Below the pieces are notes generated by a model, which made no database searches, had not been told where the DNA came from, and worked only from the letters and a program-made list of their open reading frames with translations. Positions 8,410-17,654 of a stretch of 64,000 bases of DNA are shown one piece after another. Made by a program: the position numbers and the translations under genes. The stretch's first letter is position 1; the number at the start of each line of letters is the position of its first letter. This stretch comes from Nostocoides sp. GTDB taxonomy: Bacteria; Actinomycetota; Actinomycetes; Actinomycetales; Dermatophilaceae. The stretch covers positions 124,001 through 188,000 of the forward strand of contig JADJEA010000029.1 of NCBI GenBank assembly GCA_016702415.1. The letters run 5' to 3'.

Positions 8410-9513
8410 ATGCCGAACATCCTCGTGGTCACCGTCGTCCACGACCCGGAGGACTCGCGCATTCGGCACCGCCAGATCCCGGCCCTCCTCGCCGACGGGT
8501 GGCAGGTGACGTATGCCGCCCCCTTCCGCGGGTACGCCCGCCCCGAACCGCACGTCCCGGGCCTGCGCACGCTCGACCTGCCCCGGGCACAGGGACGCCA
8601 CCGGCTCGCCGCAGCCCGGGCGGCGCGATCCCTCGTGCGCGCCGAGGCACCACGACACGATCTCGTCCTCGTCCACGACCCGGAACTCGTCCCGGCGCTC
8701 GCCGGGCTGCGCCTGGGCACCCTCGTCTGGGACGTCCACGAGGATCCCGCCGCCGCGCTCGTCGCCAAGGAGTGGCTGCCCGGGCCGTTGCGGGGGGTCG
8801 TCGGCCGCGGATGGCGCGCCGCGGAGCGTCTGGCCGAGCGCCGCCACCCGCTGCTGCTTGCGGAGTATGCCTACCAGGACCGTTTCGCCCGCCCACACCC
8901 CGTGGTGCCCAACACCGTGCGCGTTCCCGAGACGGTGCCGGAGCCGGGCACGGACCGGGTCGTCTATCTCGGGACAGTCACCATGGCGCGCGGAGCGGCC
9001 GAGATGGCGGACGTGGCCCGGATCGTGCGTGAGCGCACCGGCGGGGCCTGCCGTATCGAGATCATCGGCGGGTCGAAGGACGACGAGGCGACCCGCGTCC
9101 TGGCGGCGGCGGCAGCAGCCGGCGACCTGACGTGGAGCGGCTTCATCCCGAGTGACCGGGCCTTGGGGATGCTGCCGGGGGCGCTCGCGGGGCTGTCATT
9201 GCTCCACGATCTCCCCAACTACCGACACTCCCGCCCGACCAAGATCGTGGAGTACTTCGCCCACGGGGTCCCCGTCATCACCACCCCGCTCCCGGTCGCC
9301 GTCGAGTTGGTGGAGTCCGCCGGCGCGGGCGTCGTCGTCCCCTTCGGCGACCCGCAGGCCGCGGCGGCGGCCATCCTCGCCCTCCGCGAGGACCCCGCGC
9401 GGGCCAGGGCGTATGCCGCGGCCGGCCACGCGGCGGCGCGCGCGGCATACGACTGGGGGGTCGCCGGACCACAGTTCACGGCGACGCTGCGCGGCCTTCT
9501 CAGGTCGGACTGA
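8410..9513 (+). CDS. glycosyltransferase (GT4-like)
   Basis: A 367-residue GT-B transferase starting 3 bp after the ATPase gene. The N-terminal half begins ILVVTVVHDPEDSRIRHR and contains VLVHDPELVPAL and LVWDVHEDP. The C-terminal donor domain has VVYLGTVTMARG, IEIIGGSKDDE, and the sugar-nucleotide site SRPTKIVEYFAHGVPVITT, the usual E-x7-E-like region of family 4 enzymes. It probably adds a sugar to the glycan exported by the adjacent ABC system. Its last 14 bp overlap the convergent gene at 9500. Confidence 0.8.
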   Translation: MPNILVVTVVHDPEDSRIRHRQIPALLADGWQVTYAAPFRGYARPEPHVPGLRTLDLPRAQGRHRLAAARAARSLVRAEAPRHDLVLVHDPELVPALAGLRLGTLVWDVHEDPAAALVAKEWLPGPLRGVVGRGWRAAERLAERRHPLLLAEYAYQDRFARPHPVVPNTVRVPETVPEPGTDRVVYLGTVTMARGAAEMADVARIVRERTGGACRIEIIGGSKDDEATRVLAAAAAAGDLTWSGFIPSDRALGMLPGALAGLSLLHDLPNYRHSRPTKIVEYFAHGVPVITTPLPVAVELVESAGAGVVVPFGDPQAAAAAILALREDPARARAYAAAGHAAARAAYDWGVAGPQFTATLRGLLRSD

Positions 9514-10291
9514 CCGTCGAGGCCGCGCCCGGCGGCACGGTGGTGTCCGGCGCGCTCGCCGGCGCGTCCGGGCCCAGCCAGGTCGTCGCGGCGTCGGCCC
9601 ACGGCAGCGTCACGCGGGTGCCTCCCGCGCAGGTCACCGTCATCCGGTCACCCGAGACCGGGAAGACCGGAGTCGCCGCGAACCCCCAAATGGGGTCGCC
9701 ATAGATCCCACCCGGGACCTTCGGGGAGTTGTCGAGGAAGAGGAGCATGAGATAGCGGCCTGGGGGCGGGTTGAATTCGGGGCTCACGCCCTCCCACAGC
9801 TTGAAGGTTCCCGCCGGGGTCAGGCCGGGTAGGTCGGCGAGGACGGCGTGGACGCGAGCCTGCGCCCAGCCGTATCCCGAGGTCAGCCCCTGGGTCATCA
9901 AGACCTTCGGCGCGTCCGGGATGTCGACGACGACCACCGCATAGGTATGCCGCGTGCGCACCAACCAGTTGACCCGCGCCAGGTCCTCCCGGACGCAGGC
10001 GGGGGCGTCGGCGAGGGCGGTGACCGCTGTCGTCGAGAAGCCGGACGCACCGGAGGACCCCGAGGCCGCGGCCACCGCCCCCGAGTGGGACCCGAACAGC
10101 CCCACCCCCGTCGATGACGCCACCACCATCGTGCCGCCACCCACGACGGCGACGGCTGCAACCCCTCCGGCGACCCGCTGCACCAGGCGGCGGCGACGGC
10201 GGCGGGAGGCCGCGGCATACAGCTCCGGGCCGGGGGGCGGGAACTCCTCACCGGAGACGGCGACGTCCAAGAGGGTCTCGAGGTCGGTCAT
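9500..10291 (-). CDS. single-pass membrane protein, probable sigma-factor partner
   Basis: A 263-residue protein with a short acidic cytoplasmic N-terminus, an Arg-rich stretch (RRRRRRLVQ, around residue 30), one membrane helix (about 38-60), then an extracellular Ala/Ser-rich linker and a globular domain with CVREDLARVN and VTCAGGTRV cysteines. The start overlaps the sigma factor stop (ATGA), the arrangement of an anti-sigma factor, though no zinc-finger anti-sigma motif is seen. It may sense the envelope and hold the sigma factor; that role is inferred from context. The convergent 14-bp overlap with the glycosyltransferase gene is unusual but small. Confidence 0.65.
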   Translation of the reverse strand: MTDLETLLDVAVSGEEFPPPGPELYAAASRRRRRRLVQRVAGGVAAVAVVGGGTMVVASSTGVGLFGSHSGAVAAASGSSGASGFSTTAVTALADAPACVREDLARVNWLVRTRHTYAVVVVDIPDAPKVLMTQGLTSGYGWAQARVHAVLADLPGLTPAGTFKLWEGVSPEFNPPPGRYLMLLFLDNSPKVPGGIYGDPIWGFAATPVFPVSGDRMTVTCAGGTRVTLPWADAATTWLGPDAPASAPDTTVPPGAASTVSPT

Positions 10292-10794
10292 GACGACGCT
10301 CCTGTGGTGAAGGTGTCCGCGGCGAGCAGGCCGGAGGAACGCAAGGCGGCCAGGCCGCGGGAGATGCGCGATTTGACCGTGCCCGGTGGGCAGCCGATCG
10401 TGTCGGCGATCTGGGCCTCGGTCAGGTCGACATAGAAACGCAGGACGATCGCGGCGCGCTGGTCGACCGGGAGTCGGCGCAGGGCTTCCCGAACGCTCTC
10501 CGCCGCGTCGAGATCCGTCGTCGGCCCGATCGTCTCGGGCAGGTCCGCATGGGGGATCTCGCCGGACCAGCGGCGCCGGCGATCCTTGAGCAGCAGGCGG
10601 ACCATGACGGTTCGGACGTAGGCGTCGGCCGCCCCGCCATCCCGCACCCGGGACCAGCTCACGAAGGTGCGGATCAACGCCTCCTGGAGGAGGTCCTCAG
10701 CGGTGTGCCGGGTGCCGGTGAGGAGGACGGCGGTGCGGGCGAGCGCGGCATACCGTGCCTGCACGAACGCCTCGAACTCCTCCGTGGCCGCCAC
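10288..10794 (-). CDS. RNA polymerase sigma factor, SigE family (ECF)
   Basis: A 168-residue extracytoplasmic-function sigma factor with only regions 2 and 4. Region 2 shows FVQARYAALARTAVLLTG and AEDLLQEALIRTF. Region 4 shows LRRLPVDQRAAIVLRFYVDLTEAQIADTIGCPPGTVKSRISRGLAAL, a helix-turn-helix that reads the -35 box (given in parts: the HTH lies at about residues 128-150). It is the typical SigE-family length. It forms a two-gene unit with the membrane protein at 9500-10291. Confidence 0.88.
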   Translation of the reverse strand: MAATEEFEAFVQARYAALARTAVLLTGTRHTAEDLLQEALIRTFVSWSRVRDGGAADAYVRTVMVRLLLKDRRRRWSGEIPHADLPETIGPTTDLDAAESVREALRRLPVDQRAAIVLRFYVDLTEAQIADTIGCPPGTVKSRISRGLAALRSSGLLAADTFTTGASS

Positions 10795-10891
10795 CGCGTC
10801 TCCAATCGCTCCCGCTCCGGCCGTATGCCGCAGCCTCCCTCACCCTGTTAGAGCACCGAGGGGGGTGGTTTCGTTCCCTGCCGGGCAGCGG

Positions 10892-11404
10892 TCAGGTCGA
10901 TGAGGTGGTGGCCGACAGCGAGGCGGGCGTCGCGTGAGTGGCGCTGGCCATGGCGGAGATAGCGAAGGAACCCGTCTTCGCAGTGTTGAGCGGGACCCGG
11001 AACTTCAGGTCCGTCGTCGAACTGCCCGGGGCGAGCGACCCTGTCCAGACAAACGTGTAGACATAGCTGCTGCCCGAATGCGTCACTCCCGCCGACGTCC
11101 ACGCTCCACCACCCGCCGTGATGGTGGCGGGACCCCCGGTGACCCGGTCGTCGGGATAGATGACGGTCACTGTGATCGAGGTGAGGGTCGGCGCGTTCTG
11201 GGTCCAGACGCTCTGAACGGACAAACCGGACTCGACGGCGGTCGGCTTCCCGGACCCGTTGTAGGCGGCGCCATAACCATTGAGGTAGTTGAACTTCAGC
11301 GGCGCCTTGACAGAGGCCGCATGGATGGGGGCCGCCGGCACCAAGAGGAGGGTGGGCGTCGACCACGCCAGGATGCGACGGCGTGAGGGGCCCGGTTCAC
11401 TCAT
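10892..11404 (-). CDS. secreted hypothetical protein with Tat-like signal
   Basis: A 170-residue protein starting at ATG 11404. Residues 7-28 (SRRRILAWSTPTLLLVPAA then PIHAAS) form a signal peptide with consecutive arginines before the hydrophobic core, compatible with Tat export and cleavage after HA. The mature part is Thr/Ser/Val-rich with alternating strands, including a stretch like an immunoglobulin or CARDB-type beta sandwich. No enzyme motif is seen. It has its own start region and points the same way as the L,D-transpeptidase, but a 127-bp gap makes operon membership doubtful. Confidence 0.65.
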   Translation of the reverse strand: MSEPGPSRRRILAWSTPTLLLVPAAPIHAASVKAPLKFNYLNGYGAAYNGSGKPTAVESGLSVQSVWTQNAPTLTSITVTVIYPDDRVTGGPATITAGGGAWTSAGVTHSGSSYVYTFVWTGSLAPGSSTTDLKFRVPLNTAKTGSFAISAMASATHATPASLSATTSST

Positions 11405-11531
11405 TCGCGAATCAAAGCGCAGGCGCCAATTTGCTGTCAAGACCCGGTGGCTCCCTCGCGAGTGGGTGTCCGCCATGAGATGTCCCGACACGCACAGCCT
11501 CAGACCATGGCGACCTCAGAACACGACGACC

Positions 11532-12443
11532 TCAGAACACGACGACCGTGCGGCCCATCGGCATCAAGTCGCGGGCCCAGATCATGTCCATTGCCGCGTT
11601 CGAGACCCGGGCGCAGCCGTGCGAGGCGGGGTAGCCGGGGACGCTGCCCGAGCCGTGGACGGCAATGCCGCCGGTGAAGTACTTGGGGCGCCACAGGTCG
11701 CCCAGGGGGCCGTGCTCCATCGCATCGATCTGCATGATGACGCGGAAGGTCCCGCGGGGGGTGATCGCCGTGGCGGTCTGGCCGTGGCTGATGTACTGCT
11801 GGCCGCTGCCCGTGCTGGTATTGACGATGGCGACGATGCGGGAGTCCTCGACGATCGTCAGCACCTGCTGCGCCAGGCTGATCTGGACGGCATCGCCGCT
11901 GACCACGAGCTTCGGCTGCAGGCCCTTGTCCAGCGCCGCCCGGGTCTCGGGGCCATAGACACCGTCGCGTCCGAGCCCGGCGACCTTCTGCAACGCCATG
12001 ACCGCCTGGCTCGTCTGGTAGCCGTAGGTTCCGTCGGGCGTCCCCAGCCAGTAGCCGAGGTCGGAGAGACGCTGCTGCATCCGCTTGACCGCCTCGCCCT
12101 TGTCGCCGACGGTCATCGTGCTCGTGTCCGAGATCGGCGGAGTCGACGAGGAGGACGAGGTTGGCGTCGTGCCACTCGAGGACGGGGTCGTGCTCGTGGA
12201 CGTGCTCGACGTCGTGGTGGAGGACCCGGTCGTCGTGCCGGTTCCCGTGCCCGTCGCGGACGTGGTGGTCGTGGAAGTGCTGGCCGCCGAGGTGCCGGTT
12301 GCGCCGCTCGTCGCGGACGTGCTCACCGCTGAGGAGGACGGTGCCCCCGTCGATGACGTGGTCGAGCCCCCTTGGGGTGTGCATCCCGCCACTGCCGCGG
12401 CAACCAGCGCGCCCACCGCGATCCAGCGCCCGTTCGTCCTCAT
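11532..12443 (-). CDS. L,D-transpeptidase lipoprotein with peptidoglycan-binding domain
   Basis: A 303-residue envelope enzyme. The signal peptide ends in a lipobox (AAVAGC, Cys near residue 20), so it is lipid-anchored. A Ser/Thr-rich linker (about 25-105) spans to a PG_binding_1 domain (GDKGEAVKRMQQRLSDLGYW onward). The C-terminal YkuD domain has the catalytic SHGCARV motif and upstream HGSGSV histidine. It forms 3-3 peptidoglycan cross-links or attaches protein to the wall, acting outside the membrane. ATG 12443 is chosen because it gives the signal peptide. Confidence 0.88.
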   Translation of the reverse strand: MRTNGRWIAVGALVAAAVAGCTPQGGSTTSSTGAPSSSAVSTSATSGATGTSAASTSTTTTSATGTGTGTTTGSSTTTSSTSTSTTPSSSGTTPTSSSSSTPPISDTSTMTVGDKGEAVKRMQQRLSDLGYWLGTPDGTYGYQTSQAVMALQKVAGLGRDGVYGPETRAALDKGLQPKLVVSGDAVQISLAQQVLTIVEDSRIVAIVNTSTGSGQQYISHGQTATAITPRGTFRVIMQIDAMEHGPLGDLWRPKYFTGGIAVHGSGSVPGYPASHGCARVSNAAMDMIWARDLMPMGRTVVVF

Positions 12444-12838
12444 CGTTGTCCCACTCACCTTGTCGTCCTGTGTCAAGTCCGGTCGTTGACCCGTGCCGGG
12501 TCCCGCGTCCGCATTTTCCGCACCGCGTTTCGGGGTCTGCCCGTATGCCGTGCCCCACCGCTCACCGGCACCGGCACCGGCACCGTCACCCTTCAGACGC
12601 CGCCCTCGCCGCCCGGGTTGTCCTGGCAAGGTCACGAACAGGTCACACGGTGCGGGGAGGGGAGGAACGGCATACGACCACGCCCTCGGGGCGAGGAAGC
12701 GGAATCCGGGCACGACCATGTAGCGTTACCCCCACGACATACACACATTCTCAGGGACCGCTCCGCGAACTCGGCCACGCTCGCAGCCAGGCCGGTTGGA
12801 CGATGCCGTCCCGCTAGACGACACAAGGGGGTCACGCC
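12444..12838. other. intergenic region, divergent promoters expected
   Basis: About 395 bp between the divergent L,D-transpeptidase and DUF3073 genes. It holds two copies of the GTATGCCG/CGGCATAC octamer (about 12544 and 12671) and a run of CACCGG hexamers near 12560. No convincing promoter hexamers, riboswitch or RNA gene could be picked out by eye. Confidence 0.4.
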
Positions 12839-13039
12839 ATGGGGCGCGGCCGGGCCAAAGCCAAGCAGACGAAGGTTGCCCGGGAGTTGAAGTACTACTC
12901 CCCGAACACCGACCTGAGCGCACTCGAGCGCGAGCTGCACGAGGGCTCCACGTTCCGGACTTCGGAACGCTACATCGACGAGCCCGAGCCCGAGGAGGAG
13001 GACGACGACTACGGTCGTTGGGCCTCCGGGCAGCGCTGA
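12839..13039 (+). CDS. DUF3073 domain-containing protein
   Basis: A 66-residue protein of the actinobacterial DUF3073 family. The N-terminus is basic (MGRGRAKAKQTKVARELKY), the middle is NTDLSALERELH, and the C-terminus is highly acidic (EPEPEEEDDDYGRW). The charge split and small size are the family hallmark. Function is unknown. The ATG at 12839 follows a gg-rich stretch (aagggggtc) that can serve as ribosome binding site. Confidence 0.9.
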   Translation: MGRGRAKAKQTKVARELKYYSPNTDLSALERELHEGSTFRTSERYIDEPEPEEEDDDYGRWASGQR

Positions 13040-13123
13040 CCCGACTCCCCCACTGCCGGCCCGCCCGGTGTTGAGGGCGCGTCACGCCCCTGTCGTCGCC
13101 GAAATCTGGCACGCTCATCGCCT

Positions 13124-14653
13124 ATGAGCACCCCAAGCGCGCCCGGCACGGCCGAGCGAGTGCGGTCACTCGGAGTCGAGTCGACCGGCATCGAGATCAT
13201 CGCCGAGTCCGAGCGCACCGCGCGGCCCCGTGACTTGTTCTGGCCGTGGTTCGCGGCCAACGTCTCGGTGTTCGGGATCTCGTATGCCGCCTTCGTCCTC
13301 GGTCTCGGGATCTCGTTCTGGCAGGCCGCCCTCGTCACCGTCATCGGCATCGTCGTGAGCTTCGCCCTCTGCGGGGTCATCGCCATCGCCGGCAAACGGG
13401 GATCGGCGCCGACGATGATCCTGTCCCGGGCGCCGTTCGGGGTGGTCGGCCAAAAGGTCCCCGGTGTCATCTCGTGGTTGACGTCGATCGGCTGGGAGAC
13501 GTTCCTCTCGATCATGGCCGTGCTCGCGACGGCGACCGTCTTCGAGCGCCTCGGCTGGAGCAGCGGGACCGCCGTGAAGATCATCGCCGCCGCGGTGGTT
13601 GCCGCGATGATCGTGCTGGCGTCGGTCGCGGGCTACCACATCATCATGCGGATGCAGTCGTATCTCACGTGGATCACGGGCATCGTCACCATCGCGTTCA
13701 TCCTCATCGCCGCCCCGAAGATCGACTGGGCGACGGTCTCGGCCATCCCGAGTGGTCCGTGGCAGGCAGTCGTCGGGGCGCTCGTCATGCTGATGACCGG
13801 ATTCGGGCTCGGCTGGATCAATATCGCCGCCGACTGGTCGCGCTACCAGCGCCGCGACTCCTCCGGGGCGGCCATCGTCTGGTGGAACACCTTCGGCGGG
13901 GCGGTCGCGCCCGTCCTGCTCGTGCTCTTCGGTCTCCTGCTCGCCGGCTCCGACGACAAGGTCAAGGAGGGCATCGTCAGCGATCCGATCGGAGCGCTGG
14001 CTCAGGTGCTGCCGACGTGGTTCCTCGTGCCCTTCCTCATCGCGGTCATCCTCTCGCTCGTCTCCGGCGCCGTCCTGGGCATCTATTCCTCGGGCCTGAC
14101 GCTGCTCTCGCTCGGGGTCCGGATCCCGCGGCCCGCGGCGGCGCTCGTTGACGGCGTGCTCCTGACGGCCGGCACGATCTGGGTCGTCTTCTTCGCCGAG
14201 AACTTCCTCGGCCCCTTCCAGTCCTTCCTCATCACCCTCGGGGTGCCGCTGGCGGCCTGGGCGGGGATCATGATCGCCGATATCGCGTTGCGCAAGAGGG
14301 ACTATGACGACGATGCCCTCTTCGACAGCCGGGGCGTCTATCGCTCGGTCGACTGGATTTCCATCGGGACGATGGCCGTCATGTCCGTCCTCGGTTGGGG
14401 TCTGGTGGTCAACCCGTTCGCCGCCGACGCGAGTTGGAACAACTGGCAGGGCTTCCTCCTCGAGCCGCTCGGCCTGGGGACGTGGAATGCGACGGACGGC
14501 TATTGGGAAGGCAACTGGCCCTATGCCAATCTCGGCGTCCTCCTCGCCCTCGTCGGCTCCTTCGTCCTCACCTATCTCGCCCGTCGCCGAATCGTCCGTG
14601 ACCAGGAAATACCCCGGGGCATGGCGAGCTACGGGCCGGGAACGCGCTCATGA
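13124..14653 (+). CDS. NCS1 purine-cytosine permease family transporter
   Basis: A 509-residue integral membrane protein with about 12 helices. The N-terminal cytoplasmic segment is followed by WPWFAANVSVFGISYAAFVLGLGIS, the first helix of the nucleobase:cation symporter-1 family, and by GKRGSAPTMILSRAPFGVVGQKVP, the conserved loop around helix 2/3. It probably imports cytosine, purine, allantoin or a related nucleobase with a cation. The 4-bp overlap with a cysteine hydrolase suggests uptake followed by hydrolysis of an amide substrate. Confidence 0.85.
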   Translation: MSTPSAPGTAERVRSLGVESTGIEIIAESERTARPRDLFWPWFAANVSVFGISYAAFVLGLGISFWQAALVTVIGIVVSFALCGVIAIAGKRGSAPTMILSRAPFGVVGQKVPGVISWLTSIGWETFLSIMAVLATATVFERLGWSSGTAVKIIAAAVVAAMIVLASVAGYHIIMRMQSYLTWITGIVTIAFILIAAPKIDWATVSAIPSGPWQAVVGALVMLMTGFGLGWINIAADWSRYQRRDSSGAAIVWWNTFGGAVAPVLLVLFGLLLAGSDDKVKEGIVSDPIGALAQVLPTWFLVPFLIAVILSLVSGAVLGIYSSGLTLLSLGVRIPRPAAALVDGVLLTAGTIWVVFFAENFLGPFQSFLITLGVPLAAWAGIMIADIALRKRDYDDDALFDSRGVYRSVDWISIGTMAVMSVLGWGLVVNPFAADASWNNWQGFLLEPLGLGTWNATDGYWEGNWPYANLGVLLALVGSFVLTYLARRRIVRDQEIPRGMASYGPGTRS

Positions 14654-15204
14654 GCACACCTGAACCCGCAGACGACTGGCTCGTCGTCGTCGACCCGCAG
14701 CGCATCTTCGCCGACCCCGACAGCGCCTGGGGATCCCCGATGTGGCCCGCGGTGGTGGGCCGGATCGTGAGGTTGGCCGCGGCATACGGCGACCGGGTCG
14801 TCATCACCCGGTTCGTGGCGGATCCGCAGATGGGCGGATCCTGGGGGCCGTACTACCAGGAGTGGCCGTTCGCCCTGGTCCCGGACGAGAACCCGCTGTA
14901 TGCCGTGGTGCGCGAACTCGGCGACGTCGCCGCCCGCGCCGCGCGCGACGGCCGGATCGTCACCCTCCCGACCTTCGGCAAGTGGCACGCGGACCTGCGC
15001 GAGATCGTCGGGGACCAACCGCGAATGACCCTCGCCGGGGTCTCGACCGACTGCTGCGTCCTGGCGACCGCGCTCCCGGCCGCCGATGCCGGCGCAACCG
15101 TGCGGATCGCCGCGTCCGCCTGCGCCGGGTCCACCCTCGAGAACCACCAGCGGGCCCTCGACGCGATGGCGCTGTTCGGGCCGCAGATCGTCATCGCGGA
15201 CTGA
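14650..15204 (+). CDS. isochorismatase-family cysteine hydrolase
   Basis: A 184-residue hydrolase with the complete catalytic triad pattern: Asp15 in VVVDPQRIF, Lys in TFGKWHADL, and Cys in GVSTDCCVLATA. Members hydrolyse amides or vinyl ethers (nicotinamide, carbamoyl compounds, isochorismate). ATGA coupling to the NCS1 permease suggests it acts on the imported nitrogenous compound, for example a ureide or nicotinamide-like amide. The exact substrate is unknown. Confidence 0.85.
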   Translation: MSTPEPADDWLVVVDPQRIFADPDSAWGSPMWPAVVGRIVRLAAAYGDRVVITRFVADPQMGGSWGPYYQEWPFALVPDENPLYAVVRELGDVAARAARDGRIVTLPTFGKWHADLREIVGDQPRMTLAGVSTDCCVLATALPAADAGATVRIAASACAGSTLENHQRALDAMALFGPQIVIAD

Positions 15205-15211
15205 CGCCGGG

Positions 15212-15979
15212 GTGGCGTCCGACCCGCACCCCGATATTGCCCGGTTGTACGCGGCCGGGCGCTCGCGGGTCGCCGAGATCGTGTCCTGGCTGACCGATCC
15301 GGCGGTCGTGGTCGTGGCGACCGTTGTCCTCGTCGCCCTACGCTCGAGTGCCAGTGTCGGCCGCGGATTGGGTTGGGCCGCACTGGCACTCACCTTCTGC
15401 GTCCTCGTTCCGTATGCCGCGCTCCTCCTGCTCCTGCGCGCCGGCCGGGTCAGCGACCGCCAGATCGTCCGGCGTGAACAGCGGCTCGTGCCCGGCCTCG
15501 TGGCCCTGGCCAGCGTGGTCGCCGGGCTCGGTCTCCTGGTGGCTATGCACGCCCCACGTGACCTGCTCGCGCTCATGGTCGCTCAGGTGACTGCGCTTGT
15601 CGTCCTCATCGTGGTGAGCCTGCGCGTCAAGGCGTCCTTGCACACGAGCGCGGTCGCCGGCGCGGTGACGATCGCCGTGCTGGTGCTCGGGTGGTGGGCC
15701 CTCGCCCTGGCGCCCCTGGTCCCCCTGGTGGGGTGGGCGCGGGTGCGAGGGGGTCGGCATACGGCCGGGCAGGTGGTCGCGGGCGCGGTCATCGGGGTGG
15801 TGGTCTCCGCGCTCGTCTTCGGAGGCCTGCGCGTCGACCCGCGGTCCGCGCTCCGCCGGGTCGACGTGGCCCTCCCCGGCCCGGTGACCGCGATGGCCGC
15901 GCTCGGCGACTGCGTTCTCCTCGGGACGTATGCCGCGGCCTCCCGCCCCCGCGCCGGCCTCCTTCTCGAGCGTTGTTGA
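15212..15979 (+). CDS. multi-pass membrane protein, PAP2-like phosphatase
   Basis: A 255-residue protein from GTG 15212, 8 bp after the hydrolase. It has five or six hydrophobic segments. RQIVRREQR and the later GGRHTAGQVVAGAVIGVV resemble the histidine-containing C-terminal part of PAP2 lipid phosphatases, though the full KX6RP and PSGH motifs are not seen. After about residue 210 the sequence changes to a non-membrane, propeller-like stretch (VTAMAALGDCVLLGTYAAA) and stops. The next frame then carries similar sequence, so a frameshift at about 15930-15980 may have split one longer protein. Confidence 0.55.
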   Translation: MASDPHPDIARLYAAGRSRVAEIVSWLTDPAVVVVATVVLVALRSSASVGRGLGWAALALTFCVLVPYAALLLLLRAGRVSDRQIVRREQRLVPGLVALASVVAGLGLLVAMHAPRDLLALMVAQVTALVVLIVVSLRVKASLHTSAVAGAVTIAVLVLGWWALALAPLVPLVGWARVRGGRHTAGQVVAGAVIGVVVSALVFGGLRVDPRSALRRVDVALPGPVTAMAALGDCVLLGTYAAASRPRAGLLLERC

Positions 15980-16319
15980 GGCCGGGGACTGCGTTTCGGC
16001 TACCTCGTGCCTCCTCGCCGGACGGATCGGGGACCACCTCGCCGCCTGGGCCTGGGATGGCCGGACCGGGCGCGCGCTCGACCTCCCCACCGTCCCCCTC
16101 GGCGACCACGACCGCGTCCTCGGAGTCGCCCACGAGGGCAGCGAACCCTGGATCGTCTTGGCACGCACTGGTTCCGGAGACATCGTGCGCGGCCTGCGGA
16201 CGCTCGTCCCGGTCCCTGGCTGTGGTATGCCGACCGCCCTCACCACCGTTGCCGGCCACCTCTGGCTCGCCACCGACGGTCCGGCCGGCCCCGCCCTCTG
16301 GACTACCGCCCGGGGGTAG
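15930..16319 (+). CDS. hypothetical protein, possible continuation of the PAP2-like gene
   Basis: A 129-residue frame that overlaps the end of the previous gene by 50 bp. After a Pro/Ala-rich start it contains blade-like units (GDHLAAWAWDGRTGRAL, DRVLGVAHEGSEPWIVL, VAGHLWLATDGPAGPALW) resembling a beta-propeller. The preceding gene's last 40 residues look like the first such unit, so this is more likely the displaced C-terminus than an independent gene. The ATG at 15930 has no clear ribosome binding site. Confidence 0.4.
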   Translation: MPRPPAPAPASFSSVVEAGDCVSATSCLLAGRIGDHLAAWAWDGRTGRALDLPTVPLGDHDRVLGVAHEGSEPWIVLARTGSGDIVRGLRTLVPVPGCGMPTALTTVAGHLWLATDGPAGPALWTTARG

Positions 16320-16507
16320 CCGCCCGGGTCCCGGTGGTCGTGGGGTTACGGGCTGGACTCCCGTCCGGTGCCAGCGTGGCCGAAGTATCCCCTTGCCCGG
16401 GCGAAGCGGGGCTAAAGCTACCGCCGCCGCAAGCCCCGACAGCCCTGACCTCCGGCGACCCGGCCAAGTGACACTGCCGGCTCCACCTGTGGATCATCCC
16501 CAGATCG

Positions 16508-17629
16508 TCAGGCGTAATCGCCCACGAGTTGCACCGACCCGCCCTGGACGCCCTTTGCGCCGCGGACGAGGTCGGCATACGGATCGATGGCGGCGTCGGT
16601 CGCGTCGGTGACGTGCCCCATCCCCCAGGTCCGTATGCCGCGCGCCTCCAGCGCGGTGACCGCCGCGTCGGCGGCGGGTTCGGGGAGGATCGCGACGAAC
16701 CCGACTCCCATGTTGAGGGTGCGTTCGAGGTCGGGCTGGGGCACCTTGCCGAGGTGACCGATCGTCGTGAAGACGGGGGCCGGGGTCCAGGTCGAGCGGT
16801 CCAGGCGAGCGTGGAGGCCGGCGGGGAGGACTCGGGCGAGGTTGGCGGCGAGGCCGCCGCCGGTGATGTGGGACAGCGCGTGGACCCCTCCGGCGGCGAC
16901 GACCGCGGGGTCGCGGAGGAGGGCGAGGAGGTCCGCGGCATACACCCGGGTGGGGGTGAGGAGTTCCTCGCCGAGGGTCCGCCCGAACTCGGGGACCGCC
17001 CGCTCCAGGCCCCATCCGGCGGCGGCCACGACCCGGCGAACGAGGGAAAAACCGTTGGAGTGCAGGCCGGATGAGGCGAGACCGAGGACGACATCGCCGG
17101 CGGTGACGCGGTCGGGGCCGAGGACCTCGGCATACTCGACGACGCCGGTCGCGGCGCCAGCGACGTCGTAGTCGTCGACGCCGAGGAGGCCGGGGTGCTC
17201 CGCGGTTTCGCCCCCGACGAGGGCGACCCGGGCCTGCGCGCAAGCGGCGGCGATGCCGGAGACGATGGCGGCGATGCGTTCGGGGACGACCTTGCCGCAG
17301 GCGATGTAGTCGGTCATGAACAGCGGCTCCGCGCCGCAGACGACAATGTCGTCGACGACCATCCCGACGAGGTCGAAGCCGATGGTGTCGTGGCGGTCGA
17401 GGGCCTGCGCGATGGCTACCTTGGTGCCGACCCCGTCGGTGGAGGTGGCGAGGATCGGGCGGGTCATCCGGGCCAGCGTCGAGGCGTCGAACATCCCCGC
17501 GAACCCGCCGAGTCCTCCGACGACCTCGGGGCGGGTGGCGCGGGCGACCGACGCCTTCATCAACTCGACGGCCTTGTCGCCGGCCTCGACGTCGACCCCG
17601 GCGGAGGCATAGGTGATCGGCTCGCTCAC
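16508..17629 (-). CDS. purM: phosphoribosylformylglycinamidine cyclo-ligase
   Basis: A 373-residue AIR synthetase of purine biosynthesis, converting FGAM to AIR with ATP. Diagnostic stretches: YASAGVDVEAGDKAV at the start, LATSTDGVGTKV, DLVGMVVDDIVVCGAEPLF, LVGGETAEHPG, and ALSHITGGGLAANLARVLP. Length is normal. It lies directly downstream of purF on the same strand with 25 bp between, the standard purF-purM pair. Confidence 0.97.
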   Translation of the reverse strand: MSEPITYASAGVDVEAGDKAVELMKASVARATRPEVVGGLGGFAGMFDASTLARMTRPILATSTDGVGTKVAIAQALDRHDTIGFDLVGMVVDDIVVCGAEPLFMTDYIACGKVVPERIAAIVSGIAAACAQARVALVGGETAEHPGLLGVDDYDVAGAATGVVEYAEVLGPDRVTAGDVVLGLASSGLHSNGFSLVRRVVAAAGWGLERAVPEFGRTLGEELLTPTRVYAADLLALLRDPAVVAAGGVHALSHITGGGLAANLARVLPAGLHARLDRSTWTPAPVFTTIGHLGKVPQPDLERTLNMGVGFVAILPEPAADAAVTALEARGIRTWGMGHVTDATDAAIDPYADLVRGAKGVQGGSVQLVGDYA

Positions 17630-17654
17630 GCCGCCGAGCCTATCCGGGCTCCGG

